Origin: Lactobacillus melliventris | Lineage (GTDB): Bacteria; Bacillota; Bacilli; Lactobacillales; Lactobacillaceae | Direction of reading: 5' to 3' | Length of the DNA: 64,000 nt | Assembly (NCBI RefSeq): GCF_013346935.1 | Contig: NZ_JAAEEB010000001.1 | Span: 1 to 64,000 of the forward strand | In this document: piece after piece, positions 1-9,706 of the stretch | How the letters are laid out: the number at the start of each line of letters is the position of its first letter | Position numbering within the stretch: the first letter of the stretch is position 1 | Translations under genes and position numbers: made by a program | The notes under the pieces: model-generated | The model's database searches: none | The model's input: the letters and a program-made list of their open reading frames with translations, nothing else | What the model was told of the DNA's origin: nothing

Positions 1-95
1 TATTCGCGTTCTAGTTTAGCTAAAGAGGTTTGGTGGGATAAGTATTTACTGCAAATTTCCATTTTCAAAGTAGTTGAATATTTAGTCATGAAAAA

Positions 96-179
96 AGTGC
101 TCCTAATAGTCAGATTAATGTCTAACTATTATGGAGCACTTCAAATCTAGAGGGTTAACTTCAAAGGCAGTGCTTTTTT
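96..179 (+). promoter_or_regulatory. overlapping hairpins upstream of the ABC importer
   Basis: A long imperfect hairpin spans 96-140, with arms starting AGTGCTCC and ending GGAGCACT. The last part of its right arm, AGCACT (135-140), can instead pair with AGTGCT at 169-174, which runs straight into six T. The two pairings exclude each other, as in an attenuator. The competing stem is only 6 bp. On the minus strand the first hairpin is followed by a T run and could simply terminate a transcript. A third short stem (203-210 with 227-234) precedes the ribosome site. Nothing else is recognised in 1-285. Confidence 0.3.
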
Positions 180-285
180 GTGCTTCTTTTTTAATATAAA
201 AAGAGCATAAAATGGTCAATTGTTGATTATGCTCCATTTACTTGTTAGGATTAAATTAAGGAAATATTGAAAAGGAGGAAAATTT

Positions 286-1464
286 ATGGGAGAAAAAATA
301 CCAATGGTTGAGTTCAAAGATGTATCCAAGATATATCCTAAAATGAAAAATCCGGCTGTTAACCATATCAGTTTTGAAATAGATAAAGGTGATTTTTGCT
401 GCCTAATTGGCACCTCCGGTTCAGGAAAGACTACTTTGATGCGGATGATTAATCGCATGAACAGCGTAACTAAAGGCGAGGTGCTGGTTAACGGCAAAAA
501 CGTTAAAAGTTTTAATCCCGTCAACTTGAGACGTCATATTGGGTATGTTATTCAAAATAATGGTTTGATGCCTCATATGACCATTAGGGAAAATATCATT
601 TTAGTACCTAAGTTATTAAAATGGCCTAAGGAAAAATTGGCTGGTGAAGCGCAAAAGTTAATTCAAATGGCTGAATTGCCGGAATCATATTTAGACAGAT
701 ATCCGACTGAGCTATCTGGTGGTCAACAACAAAGAATTGGAGTTGTACGCGCACTGGCAGCAAACCAAAATCTCATATTAATGGATGAGCCTTTTGGTGC
801 ATTAGATCCGATAACTCGTGAAAGTTTACAGAATTTGGTACAAAACTTACAAGTGCGATTAGGCAAAACAATTGTTTTTGTCACTCATGACATGGATGAG
901 GCATTAAAGCTTGCAACTAAAGTAGTTGTTTTGCATGATGGGCAGTTGATTCAAGTAGGAACGCCTGAGGAAATTTTACATCATCCTGCAAATGACTATG
1001 TTAAAAGTTTGATCGGTGAAGAGCGCCTGTCCGAAGCAAAATATGAAACCGTAAAAGTTAAAAACGTGATGCTAACTAATCCGATTAAGATTGACTTGGG
1101 TGCTTCTTTATCCGATGCCTTAACCATGATGAAGGAAAACCGTGTTGATACCCTTTTAGTGGTTGATAACAGCGATCACCTGAAAGGCTATATTTCAATT
1201 GATGATTTGCAACGAAATTATTCTAAGGCAAGCAGCGTTAGTGATATCTTGATTACTAAAGTAAGCACAGTTGGTCCGGATGAATATTTGCGTGATAACT
1301 TTAGTCGTATTATGAGCCGTAACAAGAGTTATATTCCGGTAATTGATTCGGATAATAAATTAGTCGGTATAGTTACTCGTGCAAGTTTGGTTAATGTCGT
1401 TTATCAAAAAATATGGGGCGATAAGGGCCACATGCAAAATAATACGGGAAAAGAGGCGAACTGA
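286..1464 (+). CDS. opuCA: ABC importer ATPase, OpuCA-type (glycine betaine/carnitine/choline)
   Basis: This is the cytoplasmic ATPase that powers uptake of quaternary-amine osmolytes. The Walker A motif GTSGSGKT is at residues 42-49, the signature LSGGQQQR starts at 143, and Walker B LILMDEP is at 163-169. Two CBS domains fill roughly residues 255-375, as in OpuCA/OpuAA proteins, where they sense ionic strength or c-di-AMP; a c-di-AMP cyclase is encoded further on in this window. The ATG has an AGGAGG site about 8 bases upstream. The next gene starts 2 bases after the stop. The order ATPase-permease-binding protein-permease matches opuC/opuB operons. The family call is firm and the exact substrate is not. 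Confidence 0.93.
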   Translation: MGEKIPMVEFKDVSKIYPKMKNPAVNHISFEIDKGDFCCLIGTSGSGKTTLMRMINRMNSVTKGEVLVNGKNVKSFNPVNLRRHIGYVIQNNGLMPHMTIRENIILVPKLLKWPKEKLAGEAQKLIQMAELPESYLDRYPTELSGGQQQRIGVVRALAANQNLILMDEPFGALDPITRESLQNLVQNLQVRLGKTIVFVTHDMDEALKLATKVVVLHDGQLIQVGTPEEILHHPANDYVKSLIGEERLSEAKYETVKVKNVMLTNPIKIDLGASLSDALTMMKENRVDTLLVVDNSDHLKGYISIDDLQRNYSKASSVSDILITKVSTVGPDEYLRDNFSRIMSRNKSYIPVIDSDNKLVGIVTRASLVNVVYQKIWGDKGHMQNNTGKEAN

Positions 1465-1465
1465 A

Positions 1466-2089
1466 ATGTCAGCCTTTTTTGCACAACATGGCTCAGAATT
1501 ATTGGTAAAAACTTGGCAACAAATATATATTTCAGCTATTTCACTGGGCGTGGGAATTGCTGTAGCAGTTCCATTAAGTATCATATTAATGAAATTTCCG
1601 CGCGTGGCAAAAGTCGTGATTGCTATTGCCAGTATGTTACAGACCATACCTGCTTTGGCATTGCTTGCGATCATGATTCCATTTTTTGGTGTTGGTAAGC
1701 TGCCCGCAATTATTGCACTTTTTCTCTATAGTTTAATGCCCATTTTGCGTAACACATATGTGGGTCTGATGGGGGTAAACCCGGACACTATTGATTCTGC
1801 ACGTGGCTTAGGTATGACTAATCTGCAATTAATTTTGAAAGTTGATATTCCTTTAGCAATGCCTGTAATCATGGCGGGAATAAGACTTTCTGCTATTTAT
1901 GTTATTGCGTGGGCGACTCTAGCTTCTTATATAGGTGCTGGGGGCCTTGGCGACTTTATCTTTAATGGCCTTAGTTTATATCAGACTGATCTAATTTTTG
2001 GTGGTACCATTCCTGTTATCATATTGGCACTTCTAACTGATTATCTCTTGGGTAAGCTTGAACGTAAATTAACACCAAAAGGAATATAA
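1466..2089 (+). CDS. opuCB: ABC importer permease, OpuCB-type
   Basis: This inner permease subunit has about 207 residues and five or six hydrophobic segments. The EAA-like loop that docks on the ATPase is visible as [13 protein letters not shown]. The open frame extends upstream to 1379, but those extra 29 codons overlap opuCA and are basic and hydrophilic. The ATG at 1466 directly follows the opuCA stop, has a purine-rich GGGAAAAGAGG upstream, and gives the usual length of the family. It is translationally coupled to opuCA and works with the binding protein that follows and the second permease at 3038. Confidence 0.9.
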   Translation: MSAFFAQHGSELLVKTWQQIYISAISLGVGIAVAVPLSIILMKFPRVAKVVIAIASMLQTIPALALLAIMIPFFGVGKLPAIIALFLYSLMPILRNTYVGLMGVNPDTIDSARGLGMTNLQLILKVDIPLAMPVIMAGIRLSAIYVIAWATLASYIGAGGLGDFIFNGLSLYQTDLIFGGTIPVIILALLTDYLLGKLERKLTPKGI

Positions 2090-2102
2090 GGAGGTATTCA
2101 TC

Positions 2103-3038
2103 ATGAAAAAGTATTTTAAAAAGATATTCCTGATGATAACAGCCTTGTTTATTATGTTAACTACTAGTGCTTGTGGCTTGCCTGGACTTTCTGATAGTCA
2201 AGGCAGTCAGGAAAATATTAGAATTACGGCACTAACAACTACTGAATCACAAATTATGGCTAATATTGTTGCCCAATTGATTGAACATGAAACTTCATAC
2301 AAAACTTCAATTGTTAATAATTTGGGTTCTGCTCCTATGCAGCATCAGGCTCTAATTCGTCATGACGCCGATATTCAAGCTGCTGCTTATGATGGTGGTG
2401 AATTAACTGCAAATCTTTTATTGCCAGCTATTAAGGATTCCAAAAAGGCAAATGATACGGTCAGACGTGAAGTAAAAAAGAGATGGGATCAAACTTATTT
2501 GCATACATATGGCTTCGTTAATAATTATGCTTTTATGGTGAGAGCAAAAGACCAAAAGAAGTACCATCTGTATCAGATTTCTGATTTAAAGAAAGTTAAA
2601 GATAAATTTTCTTTCGGTGTAGCATCCGAATGGGTAAATGCTCCAGGAGTCGGTTATCCTGCTTTTCAAACAGCTTACGGATTAACCTTTTCTAAAGCAC
2701 ACCCAATGAATATCGGCTTAGTATATTCAGCACTGAAAAGTGGTAAGATGGATGTTATTCTAGGCTATTCTACTGATGGCCGAATTGATAGCTACAATTT
2801 GCACCTGTTGAAGGATGATAAGCATTTCTTTCCGCCATATAATTGTGGCATGCTAATTAATAACTATTTATTAAGAGAGCATCCTGAACTAAAGGCAATT
2901 CTGGAAAGATTAGTGGGTAATGTGAGTGTTCATGATATCCGTAAAATGAACTTCCAAGTAGATGACAAGCTACTTGAACCCGCTACGGTTGCACGGCAGT
3001 TTTTAGAAAAACATAATTACTTTAGGGGGGAGAAATAA
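2103..3038 (+). CDS. opuCC: substrate-binding lipoprotein, OpuCC/OpuBC-type
   Basis: This is an extracellular lipid-anchored binding protein of the OpuAC/ProX-like fold. A signal peptide ends in a lipobox with cysteine 24 (TSAC). The strong site AAGGAGG precedes the ATG. Where family members carry the block RYTGT, this protein reads AYDGG (residues 95-99), so the key position is Asp97, or Asp74 counted from the lipidated Cys. From memory, Asp versus Thr at this place separates choline-specific OpuBC from broad-range OpuCC of Bacillus subtilis. Choline is therefore a reasonable guess, but it rests on one aligned residue. The stop overlaps the next start (TAATG). Confidence 0.88.
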   Translation: MKKYFKKIFLMITALFIMLTTSACGLPGLSDSQGSQENIRITALTTTESQIMANIVAQLIEHETSYKTSIVNNLGSAPMQHQALIRHDADIQAAAYDGGELTANLLLPAIKDSKKANDTVRREVKKRWDQTYLHTYGFVNNYAFMVRAKDQKKYHLYQISDLKKVKDKFSFGVASEWVNAPGVGYPAFQTAYGLTFSKAHPMNIGLVYSALKSGKMDVILGYSTDGRIDSYNLHLLKDDKHFFPPYNCGMLINNYLLREHPELKAILERLVGNVSVHDIRKMNFQVDDKLLEPATVARQFLEKHNYFRGEK

Positions 3039-3697
3039 TGTCTCATTTATCTTTATGGCAGCAATTTATTTACTATTATGTCCATAATGGTAGTTATGTA
3101 TTAGCACAATTTAATCGTACTTTCCTCATTTCAATCTATGGCGTTTTATTTGCAGCTATTATTGGTATACCGGTTGGAATTTTTATTTCGCGCAATGGAC
3201 ATTTAGGAGATTTTGTTGTAGAAATTGCGAACTTTATTCAAACGATTCCTTCGCTTGCCCTTTTGTCTATTGTAATGATTGGTTTGGGTCTAGGCGTTAT
3301 GACCGTTATTGTCACCGTTACGCTTTATTCACTTTTGCCAATTATTAAGAATACATATACTGGTATGAGGAACGTTAATAAGAATGTCATTGATTCAGGA
3401 AAAGGAATGGGAATGACAAAGCTGCAACTGCTTTATATGGTGAGATTACCGCTCTCAATGTCTGTTATTATAGCCGGCTTGAAAAACGCTTTGGTAATAG
3501 CAATTGGTATCACTTCAATTGGTTCGTTCGTTGGAGCAGGTGGCTTAGGAGACATAATTATTCGCGGCACCAATGCTACTAATGGCAGTGCGATTATACT
3601 AGCTGGTGCCCTTCCTACAGCATTGATGGCAATCTTGGCAGATGTGATTTTGAATTTCTTGCAAAAAGTTTTGGAACCCAAAGGCCTTAAAAAATAA
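3038..3697 (+). CDS. opuCD: ABC importer permease, OpuCD-type
   Basis: This is the second permease subunit, 219 residues, multi-spanning, with the EAA-like loop DSGKGMGMTKLQL. It is clearly paralogous to the permease at 1466. The start codon overlaps the stop of the binding-protein gene by one base, and AGGGGGG lies just upstream. It completes a four-gene importer. No clear intrinsic terminator follows; the downstream sequence only shows T-rich stretches before the recA promoter region. Confidence 0.9.
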   Translation: MSHLSLWQQFIYYYVHNGSYVLAQFNRTFLISIYGVLFAAIIGIPVGIFISRNGHLGDFVVEIANFIQTIPSLALLSIVMIGLGLGVMTVIVTVTLYSLLPIIKNTYTGMRNVNKNVIDSGKGMGMTKLQLLYMVRLPLSMSVIIAGLKNALVIAIGITSIGSFVGAGGLGDIIIRGTNATNGSAIILAGALPTALMAILADVILNFLQKVLEPKGLKK

Positions 3698-3748
3698 ATT
3701 AAAAGTTTTTTGCATTTTTTTCGTATTTAATAATGTGAATAAAAATAA

Positions 3749-3762
3749 TAAACATTTGTTCG
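3749..3762 (+). promoter_or_regulatory. candidate LexA (SOS) box of recA
   Basis: The sequence TAAAC-ATTT-GTTCG closely matches the Gram-positive LexA consensus CGAAC-N4-GTTCG, with a perfect right half. It lies 10 bases upstream of the recA -35 element. A second, better box lies upstream of uvrB at 25898. Confidence 0.6.
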
Positions 3763-3771
3763 CCTTTTTTC

Positions 3772-3801
3772 TTGCAAATATACACTAAAGCAAAGTATAA
3801 T
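3772..3801 (+). promoter_or_regulatory. recA promoter
   Basis: The -35 TTGCAA (3772-3777) and a perfect -10 TATAAT (3796-3801) are separated by 18 bases. The expected start leaves a leader of about 40 bases before the recA ribosome site. Confidence 0.7.
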
Positions 3802-3848
3802 TATTACGTACTAAATTAAAGAAATTTTGATAGAGGAGGACAAGAGTC

Positions 3849-4958
3849 TTGGCCAAGGATGAAAAACAAGCTGCACTGGAAAATGCGCTTAAGAAAATTG
3901 AAAAGAATTTTGGTAAAGGCGCTGTTATGCGTATGGGTGATAAAGCTGACACCAAAATCTCGACCGTTCCCTCAGGTTCGCTTGCTCTTGATGCAGCCCT
4001 GGGAGTTGGTGGCTATCCCCGGGGTAGAATAGTAGAAATTTACGGACCAGAATCTTCTGGTAAAACAACGGTTGCATTACATGCAGTAGCTGAAGTGCAA
4101 AAAAGAGGTGGTACAGCCGCTTATATCGATGCCGAAAATGCTATGGATCCGGCTTATGCGGAGGCATTAGGTGTTGATGTTGATTCACTTATTTTGTCTC
4201 AGCCAAATACTGGTGAAGAAGGTTTACAAATTGCTGATACGTTGATTACAAGTGGTGCAATTGATATTTTAGTTGTTGACTCTGTTGCAGCACTTGTGCC
4301 TCAAGCTGAAATTGACGGAGAAATGGGTGACAGTCATGTTGGTCTGCAAGCTCGTTTAATGAGTCAAGCTCTGCGTAAGCTTTCGGGTAATATTAATAAG
4401 ACCAAAACTATTGCAATTTTTATCAATCAAATTCGTGAAAAAGTTGGAATTATGTTTGGTAATCCTGAAACTACTCCTGGTGGTCGGGCACTGAAGTTTT
4501 ATGCCACTATTCGTTTGGAAATCAGAAGAGCGGAAAAGATCAAGCAAACCGGTGGAGAAATTACTGGTAACCGTGTAAAAATCAAGGTAGTTAAAAACAA
4601 AGTTGCACCGCCTTTTAAAGTTGCTGAAGTTGACATGATGTATGGCAAGGGTATTTCACAGAGTGGTGAACTGTTGGATATGGCGGCCGACAAAGACATT
4701 ATAGCCAAGGCCGGCTCCTGGTATTCATATCACGATGAACGAATTGGTCAGGGCCGAGAAAATGCTAAGAAGTACCTTGAGGATCACCCTGATGTCTATG
4801 ACGATGTTCAAAAGCAGGTTCGTCAAGCTTTCGGTATTGATGAAGAATCAGTTGCTGAAAGAGAAGATCCTGAAAAAATAAAAGCTAAGAGAGCCCAAAA
4901 GGCTGCTGATACAGAAAAGGAAGCTTCTGCTAAAAAAGAAGCAGACAGCAAAAGCTAA
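3849..4958 (+). CDS. recA: recombinase RecA
   Basis: RecA forms the ATP-dependent strand-exchange filament and is the co-protease for LexA. The Walker A motif GPESSGKT is at residues 66-73. The ssDNA-binding and core motifs of the family ([27 protein letters not shown]) are in order. The C-terminal 40 residues are a low-complexity Lys/Glu/Ala/Asp tail. The start is TTG at 3849, preceded by GAGGAGG; no ATG gives the conserved N-terminus. The gene is monocistronic, with a promoter, a LexA-like box and a downstream terminator, which agrees with SOS control. Confidence 0.98.
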   Translation: MAKDEKQAALENALKKIEKNFGKGAVMRMGDKADTKISTVPSGSLALDAALGVGGYPRGRIVEIYGPESSGKTTVALHAVAEVQKRGGTAAYIDAENAMDPAYAEALGVDVDSLILSQPNTGEEGLQIADTLITSGAIDILVVDSVAALVPQAEIDGEMGDSHVGLQARLMSQALRKLSGNINKTKTIAIFINQIREKVGIMFGNPETTPGGRALKFYATIRLEIRRAEKIKQTGGEITGNRVKIKVVKNKVAPPFKVAEVDMMYGKGISQSGELLDMAADKDIIAKAGSWYSYHDERIGQGRENAKKYLEDHPDVYDDVQKQVRQAFGIDEESVAEREDPEKIKAKRAQKAADTEKEASAKKEADSKS

Positions 4959-4970
4959 TTACGAGGAAAT

Positions 4971-5006
4971 AAACCTTGACCTGTGAAAATGGGTTAAGGT
5001 TTTTTC
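4971..5006 (+). terminator. recA terminator
   Basis: The arms AACCTTGACC and GGGTTAAGGTT form a hairpin closed by a run of six T. Confidence 0.8.
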
Positions 5007-5013
5007 ATGTCGT

Positions 5014-5042
5014 TTGACATAAGTCCCATCGTTCTTTATTAT
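5014..5042 (+). promoter_or_regulatory. rny promoter
   Basis: A consensus -35 TTGACA (5014-5019) and the -10 TATTAT (5037-5042) are separated by 17 bases. They sit directly after the recA terminator. Confidence 0.75.
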
Positions 5043-5089
5043 TAATATTGTGTGAATAATCTAAAAAAATAAAAAAGGCGATAGAAATC

Positions 5090-6721
5090 ATGATAAGTAA
5101 ATTTTTGATTCCCGTCGCGATAGCTATAATTTCAATTATTGTTGGCGTTGTTGTAGGATACTTTATTCGTAAAAGGATCTGGGAGAAAAGGGCTCAGAAC
5201 GCTCAAAACGATGCCGACCATATTTTAACCGAAGCAAAAGCACGAGTTGACGCTGCTAAAGCTGAAGTCAATGCACAAAAGCAAGCGGCTGATGCTATTA
5301 AACAAAGTGCGCAAAACACTAAAAAAGAAAAAATTCTTGAAGCTCAAGAACAAATTCAAGACTATCGACAAAAAGTTGAAGATGAATTAAACGACAAACG
5401 TGACAAAATTGCACGCGATCAAAATCGCTTAACCCAACGAGAGGATACTCTTGATCATAAAAACTCTTTGCTAAAAGAAAAAGAGGATGATTTAACTAAA
5501 AAAGATGAACAGCTAGAGCAAAAGCAAACAGAATTAGCTGCTAAATTGCAAAAAGCTGATGCATTAGTTGAACAGACTACGCAGAAGCTTTACGAAGTGG
5601 CTCATTTAGACAAAGAGCAGGCAAAAAAGCTTGTTTTAGATCAATTAGCAGATGAATTAGTTAAAGAACGGGCAGAGTTGATTAGTAATAGTAATCAAGA
5701 AGTAAAAGCTAAAGCTGACCATTATGCGCGCAAAATAATTATTGATGCAATTCAAAGTAGCTCGGCAGATACAGTAGCTGAAACAACAGTATCTGTAGTT
5801 GATTTGCCTAATGAGGAAATGAAGGGTCGAATTATTGGTCGTGAAGGACGTAATATTAGATCTTTTGAAGCTCTTACTGGAGTTGATCTTATAATTGATG
5901 ACACTCCAAAAGTTGTAACTTTAAGTGGTTTTGATGCCATCAGGCGTGAAATTGCGAAAAGGGCAATGGAACGTTTGATTAAGGATGGACGCATTCATCC
6001 GGCTCGAATAGAGGAAACAGTTGATAAAGCTCGTAAAGAAGTAAACGATGATATTTACGAAGCTGGAGAAAGCGCTCTAATGGAGCTGGGAATTCATAAA
6101 ATGAATCCAGAACTGGTTAAAATATTGGGTAGACTCAAATACCGGACATCTTATGGTCAAAATGTTTTGGGTCATTCAATTGAAGTTGCAAAATTAGCTG
6201 GTACAATGGCTGCGGAGCTTGGATTAAATGAAAAATTAGCCGTTCGCGCGGGATTATTACACGATATTGGAAAAGCAGTCGACCATGACATTGAAGGTTC
6301 ACACGTAGAAATTGGTGTAGAACTGACAAGGAAGTATCATGAGCCGGATGTGGTTGTTAATGCAATTGCAGCACACCATGGGGATGTGCCTAAGTTATCA
6401 TTTATTGCTGAATTGGTAGTTGCAGCGGATACCATTTCTTCTGCAAGACCTGGTGCTAGAAGCGAAAGTTTGGAAAATTATATCAGAAGACTTACCGACC
6501 TCGAGCAAATAGCAAATAGGTATGATGGAGTCAAACAAGCGTATGCTATTCAAGCTGGTCGAGAAGTCCGCGTGATGGTTGAACCTGACAAGATTTCAGA
6601 TGATCGTATTACAGTTTTAGCACGCGACATTCGCAATCAAATTGAAAAAGAACTTGATTACCCGGGTAATATTAAAATAACAGTTATTCGTGAAAAACGT
6701 GCTGTATCAATTGCAAAGTAA
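5090..6721 (+). CDS. rny: ribonuclease Y
   Basis: This membrane-anchored endoribonuclease starts bulk mRNA decay in Firmicutes. Its parts in order are an N-terminal transmembrane helix (about residues 5-26), a long charged coiled coil (about 30-200), a KH RNA-binding domain with the GREG loop at 250-253, and an HD hydrolase domain with the metal-binding His391-Asp392. The length of 543 residues is close to that of B. subtilis Rny. The upstream site AAGGCG is weak. The gene has its own promoter and a strong terminator. Confidence 0.97.
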   Translation: MISKFLIPVAIAIISIIVGVVVGYFIRKRIWEKRAQNAQNDADHILTEAKARVDAAKAEVNAQKQAADAIKQSAQNTKKEKILEAQEQIQDYRQKVEDELNDKRDKIARDQNRLTQREDTLDHKNSLLKEKEDDLTKKDEQLEQKQTELAAKLQKADALVEQTTQKLYEVAHLDKEQAKKLVLDQLADELVKERAELISNSNQEVKAKADHYARKIIIDAIQSSSADTVAETTVSVVDLPNEEMKGRIIGREGRNIRSFEALTGVDLIIDDTPKVVTLSGFDAIRREIAKRAMERLIKDGRIHPARIEETVDKARKEVNDDIYEAGESALMELGIHKMNPELVKILGRLKYRTSYGQNVLGHSIEVAKLAGTMAAELGLNEKLAVRAGLLHDIGKAVDHDIEGSHVEIGVELTRKYHEPDVVVNAIAAHHGDVPKLSFIAELVVAADTISSARPGARSESLENYIRRLTDLEQIANRYDGVKQAYAIQAGREVRVMVEPDKISDDRITVLARDIRNQIEKELDYPGNIKITVIREKRAVSIAK

Positions 6722-6724
6722 ATA

Positions 6725-6756
6725 AAAGGATTGAATGCAAAATTCAATCCTTTTTT
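6725..6756 (+). terminator. rny terminator
   Basis: AAAGGATTGAA pairs with TTCAATCCTTT and is followed by six T. Confidence 0.88.
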
Positions 6757-6796
6757 GTTTTGTAATATATCTTCAAAATATGGCGTAAATTAACAT

Positions 6797-6816
6797 AAAA
6801 AAGCGCAAAAAAGCAC
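6797..6816 (+). repeat. 10-bp tandem direct repeat upstream of the AraC gene
   Basis: Two copies of AAAAAAGCRC (6797-6806 and 6807-6816) lie head to tail, one helical turn apart, about 50 bases before the regulator start. Paired direct half-sites in phase are typical of AraC-family binding sites, so this may be its operator. No convincing -35 was found; a TATACAAT string near 6838 may be part of a -10. Confidence 0.3.
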
Positions 6817-6868
6817 ATTTTGGTAAAATGAAAGGGTATACAATACGGATTGAATGGAGGAACCTGCT

Positions 6869-7864
6869 ATGAATCTAAAAATAACAACTGAATTAAAAGA
6901 TTTCCTACTAGAATTAGGTTACCCATTTAATTCAATTTCTGGTTTACTTGATTCTAGCGTAATGGACAAATATCTGAATGCAAAGTGGATTAAAAATTCT
7001 CATGTATTTGAAATGTTAGACAAAGAAGCAAATGATAAACAGCTGTTGAAGTGTAGTGATGTTCGTAATTTTTACCAATTTGTTCCCCCATATTTTGCAG
7101 CTTTGTCAAGCAAAAATGGCTTACAGGCAATTTCCCGCCTAGCAGCTTACCAGCAGCTTATAGGTCCAATTGAAATGGGAACTTTTGAGGAAGGTGAAAA
7201 ATTAAGAATTCATATTAAATATTTGGACAAATATCGTAAATTTTCACGTTTTAGCCTATTAGTAGATCAAATTTCTTTAGTAAGTCTGATTAGAGCAGGT
7301 ACAAATAAATGTGTTATACCCGTATCTATTGGGAGCAAATATGAGTATGGATCAAGAATAAATAAATATTTAGGTATTGAAGCTCAAAATAGCTTAGACA
7401 ATTATTTGGTGTTTAGAAAGTATGATTTGGAGCAGTCATTTGTAACCAAAAATGATGTAATGTGGAATTTCATGGAGCCTGGTTTGAAAAAGTACATAAA
7501 AGAATTAAATATAAATCCTCCAATTTCTGCAGTGGTACAAAACACTCTGTTTAAATTGATAGCCGGAGGTAATTTTCAGGTAAAAGACGTAGCAAATAAA
7601 CTGGGTATTTCATCAAGAACATTACAAAGATGGCTGCAAAATGAAGGCACAACTTTTAAAAAACAGTTAAGTATTGTGCAGAAAATTTTGGCTCAAAATC
7701 TACTTCAAGACAGAACTTTAAATACTGTAGAAGTAAGTTTTCTAGTTGGCTTTAATAGTGTTTCTTCGTTCTATAAAGCCTTTAAGAAATGGACAGGAGT
7801 GACTGTTAAAGAATATAGGCTTCAAGCAATATTAAAAACTAATAGTATAAATGCGGTAATTTAA
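6869..7864 (+). CDS. AraC-family transcriptional regulator
   Basis: The protein has 331 residues. The N-terminal two thirds resemble the ligand-binding domain found in OruR/XylS-like AraC proteins (PF12625 type). The C-terminal 100 residues hold the double helix-turn-helix, with VANKLGISSRTLQRWLQ as the first reading helix and the FNSVSSFYKAFKKWTG block as the second. The open frame begins 5 codons earlier at 6854, but GGAGG at 6856-6860 lies inside that stretch and is well placed for the ATG at 6869. Only 15 bases separate its stop from the first reductase, so it probably heads that operon and controls it. Confidence 0.88.
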   Translation: MNLKITTELKDFLLELGYPFNSISGLLDSSVMDKYLNAKWIKNSHVFEMLDKEANDKQLLKCSDVRNFYQFVPPYFAALSSKNGLQAISRLAAYQQLIGPIEMGTFEEGEKLRIHIKYLDKYRKFSRFSLLVDQISLVSLIRAGTNKCVIPVSIGSKYEYGSRINKYLGIEAQNSLDNYLVFRKYDLEQSFVTKNDVMWNFMEPGLKKYIKELNINPPISAVVQNTLFKLIAGGNFQVKDVANKLGISSRTLQRWLQNEGTTFKKQLSIVQKILAQNLLQDRTLNTVEVSFLVGFNSVSSFYKAFKKWTGVTVKEYRLQAILKTNSINAVI

Positions 7865-7879
7865 TTAGGAGGAAACAAA

Positions 7880-9685
7880 ATGTTTTTAAAAGATAACGAA
7901 TCATGGAATGCAACTTATGATGTTGTGGTAATCGGTTTTGGTGGAGCAGGTGCTACAGCAGCACGTTTCGCTGCAGATAAAGGAGCAAAAGTCCTTTTAG
8001 TAGATAGTGCACCAGAGGGACATGAAGGTGGTAATACCAGATATTGTGGACAGATTGTTGAAGCAGGTTATGATTATGAAAAGCTAAAAAAGTATTATCA
8101 AAAAATGACTGCTCCACTTGATTTAGATGAGCAGGTGCTAGAAACTTTTGTAAAAGGGATGGTCAATTTACCAGATTACTTCGAAAAGTATCTCGGTGGT
8201 AAAGCATTCAGCGTTAAAAATAACCCAGGTAACAAAAATGTTGCTATGTTGGCATACATGAGTGCTGAATATCCCGAATTTGAAGGTGCAGATACAAACG
8301 ACGACTTGTTAGTGCATGATCAAATATTCGATGCTGCTCTTTGGAAGAAATTGCGCCAGAATGTTTTAGATCGCAGCGACAAGATTGATGTGCTTTATTC
8401 AACGCCAGCAAAGCATTTAATTCAGGATACTGATAAGACAATAATAGGTGTACAGATTAAAAATAAAGGCAAGTTGTTCAACGTCCATGCAAAAAATGGT
8501 GTAGTTTTAGCACTTGGTGGATTTGAAAATAACGAACAAATGGTGCAGGATTATTTAGGTGAAACTAATTTATTACCATACGGTACGCTTTATAACAATG
8601 GCGATGGCATCAAAATGGCTATAGAAGTTGGTGCAGATTTGTGGCACATGAATAATTATGAACCAGGTGGAACTGTTAATTTAGCTGCTCCCAAAGGCCA
8701 AAGAGCTCATAACATTATGGCCTGGAAAGCATTATTTGCCGGTTCACTGATCACAGTTGGCGATGATGGTACACGTTATGTAGCAGAAGACGATCCAACC
8801 CGTCATGGTCATCGCTATAATCATGGTATTTGGAGAATCCCTTTAGCCCAAGTGCATCCTCATATGATTTTTGATCAGAATAAATACGATGAACTATTCT
8901 CAGCTGAGAATGATGAATTTCAAAAGGAAGCTTTAACTAAAGTGGTTAAGTCAGAAACTATCGCTGACTTAGCTCAAGAAATAAAAGTTGATCCGGCAGT
9001 TTTAGAAAATACTTTGAACACGTATAATTTCTTCGTTGATCGAGGAGTTGATTACCAATGTGGACGTAAGCCAGAGTCAATGACCAAAATTTCACTTACG
9101 GGTCCATTTTATTCGTTAGCTCAACAACACACCATGTTAAACACCCAGGGTGGCCCACGCCGAAATAAAAATGCTGAAGTATTAGATACAGATCAGAAAA
9201 TTTTGCCACACTTATATGCTGCTGGTGAACTGGGTCATATAGGTGCAAATCAATATAATGGCGGGGGTGACATGGCTGACTGCTTAATATTTGGTAAGAT
9301 AGCTGGAGAAAATGCCGCCAAAATTAAAGATGATCAAGTTGTTTCAGGTGCCAGTGTTAGTGAAAATAATGCTGATACTGCATTTCCTGAATCAGATGTT
9401 AAAGAAGAAAGCTATTCAACTGCTGAAAATCAATACATTGGTAAATCTTCAAGTGGCATGGGCAATGAAATCGTAGTGCGAGTAACAGTTGACAGTGATA
9501 AGCGTCCAAGCAATATTGAAGTTTTAAAAGAAAGCGAATCACCTGACTACGGTGAAAAAGCAATTAAGGAAATGAAAACAGAAATGCTAGCTAAGAAAAC
9601 AGCTAACGTAGATGCTGTTTCTGGAGCTTCTGCATCAAGTCGCGCATTTAAAGAAGCTGTAGTATCTGCTTTGAAGCAGGCATAG
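7880..9685 (+). CDS. FAD-dependent reductase with C-terminal covalent-FMN domain
   Basis: Residues 1-500 are an FAD_binding_2 (fumarate reductase/urocanate reductase-like) flavoprotein with the dinucleotide loop GFGGAG at 19-24. Residues about 525-600 are an FMN_bind domain ending in DAVSGAS (578-584), the site type that ApbE flavinylates, so Ser584 is the likely attachment residue. No signal peptide is present, suggesting a cytoplasmic enzyme. By hand alignment with Shewanella Fcc3, the catalytic HHTMGG block reads MLNTQGG and the ANRLGG block reads ANQYNGG, so the substrate-binding His and Arg of true fumarate reductases are missing. An Arg near 305 (PTRHG) may keep the proton-donor position. 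The substrate is unknown; an unsaturated organic acid or enone is likely. It is cotranscribed with the AraC gene and the next reductase. Confidence 0.85.
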   Translation: MFLKDNESWNATYDVVVIGFGGAGATAARFAADKGAKVLLVDSAPEGHEGGNTRYCGQIVEAGYDYEKLKKYYQKMTAPLDLDEQVLETFVKGMVNLPDYFEKYLGGKAFSVKNNPGNKNVAMLAYMSAEYPEFEGADTNDDLLVHDQIFDAALWKKLRQNVLDRSDKIDVLYSTPAKHLIQDTDKTIIGVQIKNKGKLFNVHAKNGVVLALGGFENNEQMVQDYLGETNLLPYGTLYNNGDGIKMAIEVGADLWHMNNYEPGGTVNLAAPKGQRAHNIMAWKALFAGSLITVGDDGTRYVAEDDPTRHGHRYNHGIWRIPLAQVHPHMIFDQNKYDELFSAENDEFQKEALTKVVKSETIADLAQEIKVDPAVLENTLNTYNFFVDRGVDYQCGRKPESMTKISLTGPFYSLAQQHTMLNTQGGPRRNKNAEVLDTDQKILPHLYAAGELGHIGANQYNGGGDMADCLIFGKIAGENAAKIKDDQVVSGASVSENNADTAFPESDVKEESYSTAENQYIGKSSSGMGNEIVVRVTVDSDKRPSNIEVLKESESPDYGEKAIKEMKTEMLAKKTANVDAVSGASASSRAFKEAVVSALKQA

Positions 9686-9706
9686 ATTTTAACGAAAGGA
9701 TAAGAA

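Noticed and set aside
1-150. Open frame 1 from the left edge to a stop at 148-150, possible gene tail
   Set aside because: It is 49 codons, matches no family I know, and its last third lies inside a strong hairpin. Chance is the simplest explanation.
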